DNA from: Parasponia andersonii
Lineage: Eukaryota; Streptophyta; Magnoliopsida; Rosales; Cannabaceae
DNA: 64,000 nucleotides
Assembly (NCBI GenBank): GCA_002914805.1
Contig: JXTB01000069.1
Location: 426,668-490,667 of the forward strand
Reading direction: 5' to 3'
In this document: positions 63,118 to 64,000 of the stretch, piece after piece
How positions within the stretch are numbered: the stretch's first letter is position 1
How the letters are laid out: each line of letters starts with the position of its first letter
Translations under genes and position numbers: made by a program
The notes under the pieces: generated by a model
Databases searched by the model: none
What the model was told of the DNA's origin: nothing
The model's input: only the letters and a program-made list of their open reading frames with translations

Positions 63118-63584
63118 ACTTCAAACCTCTCTTGTATGTCCGTACGATTTTGCTCCAATGGCCGACCGGTGAGAGTGAAGACGAAAATAACAATCTCTGA
63201 GGTTTTGGGGGGTAAAACTGGCGTTTTGCAAGCACGACTACTTGCTCCAAAATCAATATTTGGTTGGGTTTTATTATCACTTTTTCAGGAAAATTTTCTT
63301 CTAATATTTTACTATTTTACAGCTCGAGGATAAAACTCACTTTAATAATAATTAGAAATAAATTCGACTTTAGACAGTCCAATGTTCGAAGAATATTTAT
63401 GTGAATTTAGGAGTCAAAAAATCAAAATTTGGTAATAATAGTGTAAGCTATTTTTTTTATCTTTTTTAATAAATATTAATCATTAGTTAAATACTATTTA
63501 AAATAAATCGATTTTTAAATCAATACAGTAATTTTTATGCACTGTTAACGAAACAGCAACTTGTATTTTCAGGTTTAATTTCAT
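63118..63584. other. RPC5 5' flank
   Basis: Promoter and leader by position. No TATA box is obvious. AT-rich from 63300. Confidence 0.45.
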
Positions 63585-64000
63585 ATTTGTTGATGGAGGT
63601 TTTATTAACAATAAATTTAGAAACAATTTAGAGATGTAGTTTGTGCTAATTGAGTTAATAATCAAAGCAAATAAAGAGAGAAGATTTTATAGTGATTCAG
63701 TCTCGAAAAAGATGAGCTTACATCCACCGTTTTTTCACTATTTTATGAAGAATTACAAACACTCAAGGTTACAATGTCTCGTCTAGAAATTGGAAAAACT
63801 GAAGCAAGTGGAATACTTCAAACTTTTTTTTCTTCAGAACATTGAGTCCCCTTTATATAGGTAAAGGTAACCCTATGTCACTAGGATCCTAATTGTATAA
63901 ACGGGTAACTATACAATCGGGTAACGTAAATTAAGTAACAATCATAATTGGATAACCACTCAAAACGGATAACTAGTTGATCATAAATAGGAGACTTCTA
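63585..64000. repeat. LTR-like dispersed repeat, runs off the window
   Basis: Related to 37317-37740: TTATTAACAATAAATTTAG, a GTGATTCAGTCTCGAAAAAG stretch, CCCCTTTATATAGGTAAAGG, then repeated GGTAAC. Probably part of an LTR that continues beyond 64000. Family not assigned. Confidence 0.5.

Overview
This window is nuclear DNA from a flowering plant, most likely a eudicot. The evidence is AT-rich intergenic DNA, many small GT-AG introns, an OVATE-family gene, a P-class PPR gene, an IMK2-like receptor-kinase relic, and LTR retrotransposons with initiator-Met tRNA primer sites. I cannot name the species. There are two assembly gaps (12783-13379 and 47779-47865). No CRISPR array, rRNA or tRNA gene is visible.

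Layout. (1) 1-20.9 kb has no supported gene and is mostly LTR fossils: a solo LTR (605-2709), a minus-strand gypsy-type element with two 2.2-2.3 kb LTRs (2774-10047), MITE-like hairpin DNA beside the first gap, another solo LTR of the long-LTR group (15418-17502), and a GC-richer solo LTR (18959-19922). (2) 21-36 kb is the first gene block: OFP7-like (+), SF3B4 (-, 9 exons), a broken IMK2-like pseudogene (+), and an intronless mitochondrial-type PPR gene (-). A further LTR copy lies between OFP and SF3B4. (3) 36-49.7 kb is a tandem segmental duplication. The segment from the PPR 5' flank to U2AF65 intron 10 is present twice. The PPR-proximal copy holds a truncated U2AF65 pseudogene (exons 11-13) that was later split by a 6.5 kb Copia element. 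The junction between the copies carries a solo LTR. (4) 48.4-53.9 kb is the intact U2AF65 gene (-, 13 exons, 589 aa). (5) 57.5-63.1 kb is RNA polymerase III subunit RPC5 (-, 13 exons, 673 aa), with a MITE in intron 7.

All four multi-exon or PPR genes on the minus strand were rebuilt exon by exon. Every join keeps GT-AG borders and reading frame. SF3B4 (U2 snRNP) and U2AF65 act at adjacent steps of branch-site and 3' splice-site recognition. OFP is a transcriptional repressor, the PPR protein probably acts on mitochondrial RNA, and RPC5 belongs to Pol III. The order OFP7-SF3B4-PPR matches, from memory, Arabidopsis At2g18500-18510-18520, and PPR-U2AF65 matches At4g36680-36690. The window therefore looks like an unfractionated version of a neighbourhood that Arabidopsis split between two duplicated chromosomes. 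I found no sign of a wholly new biological system. The strongest novelty is the layered duplication and insertion history around U2AF65.
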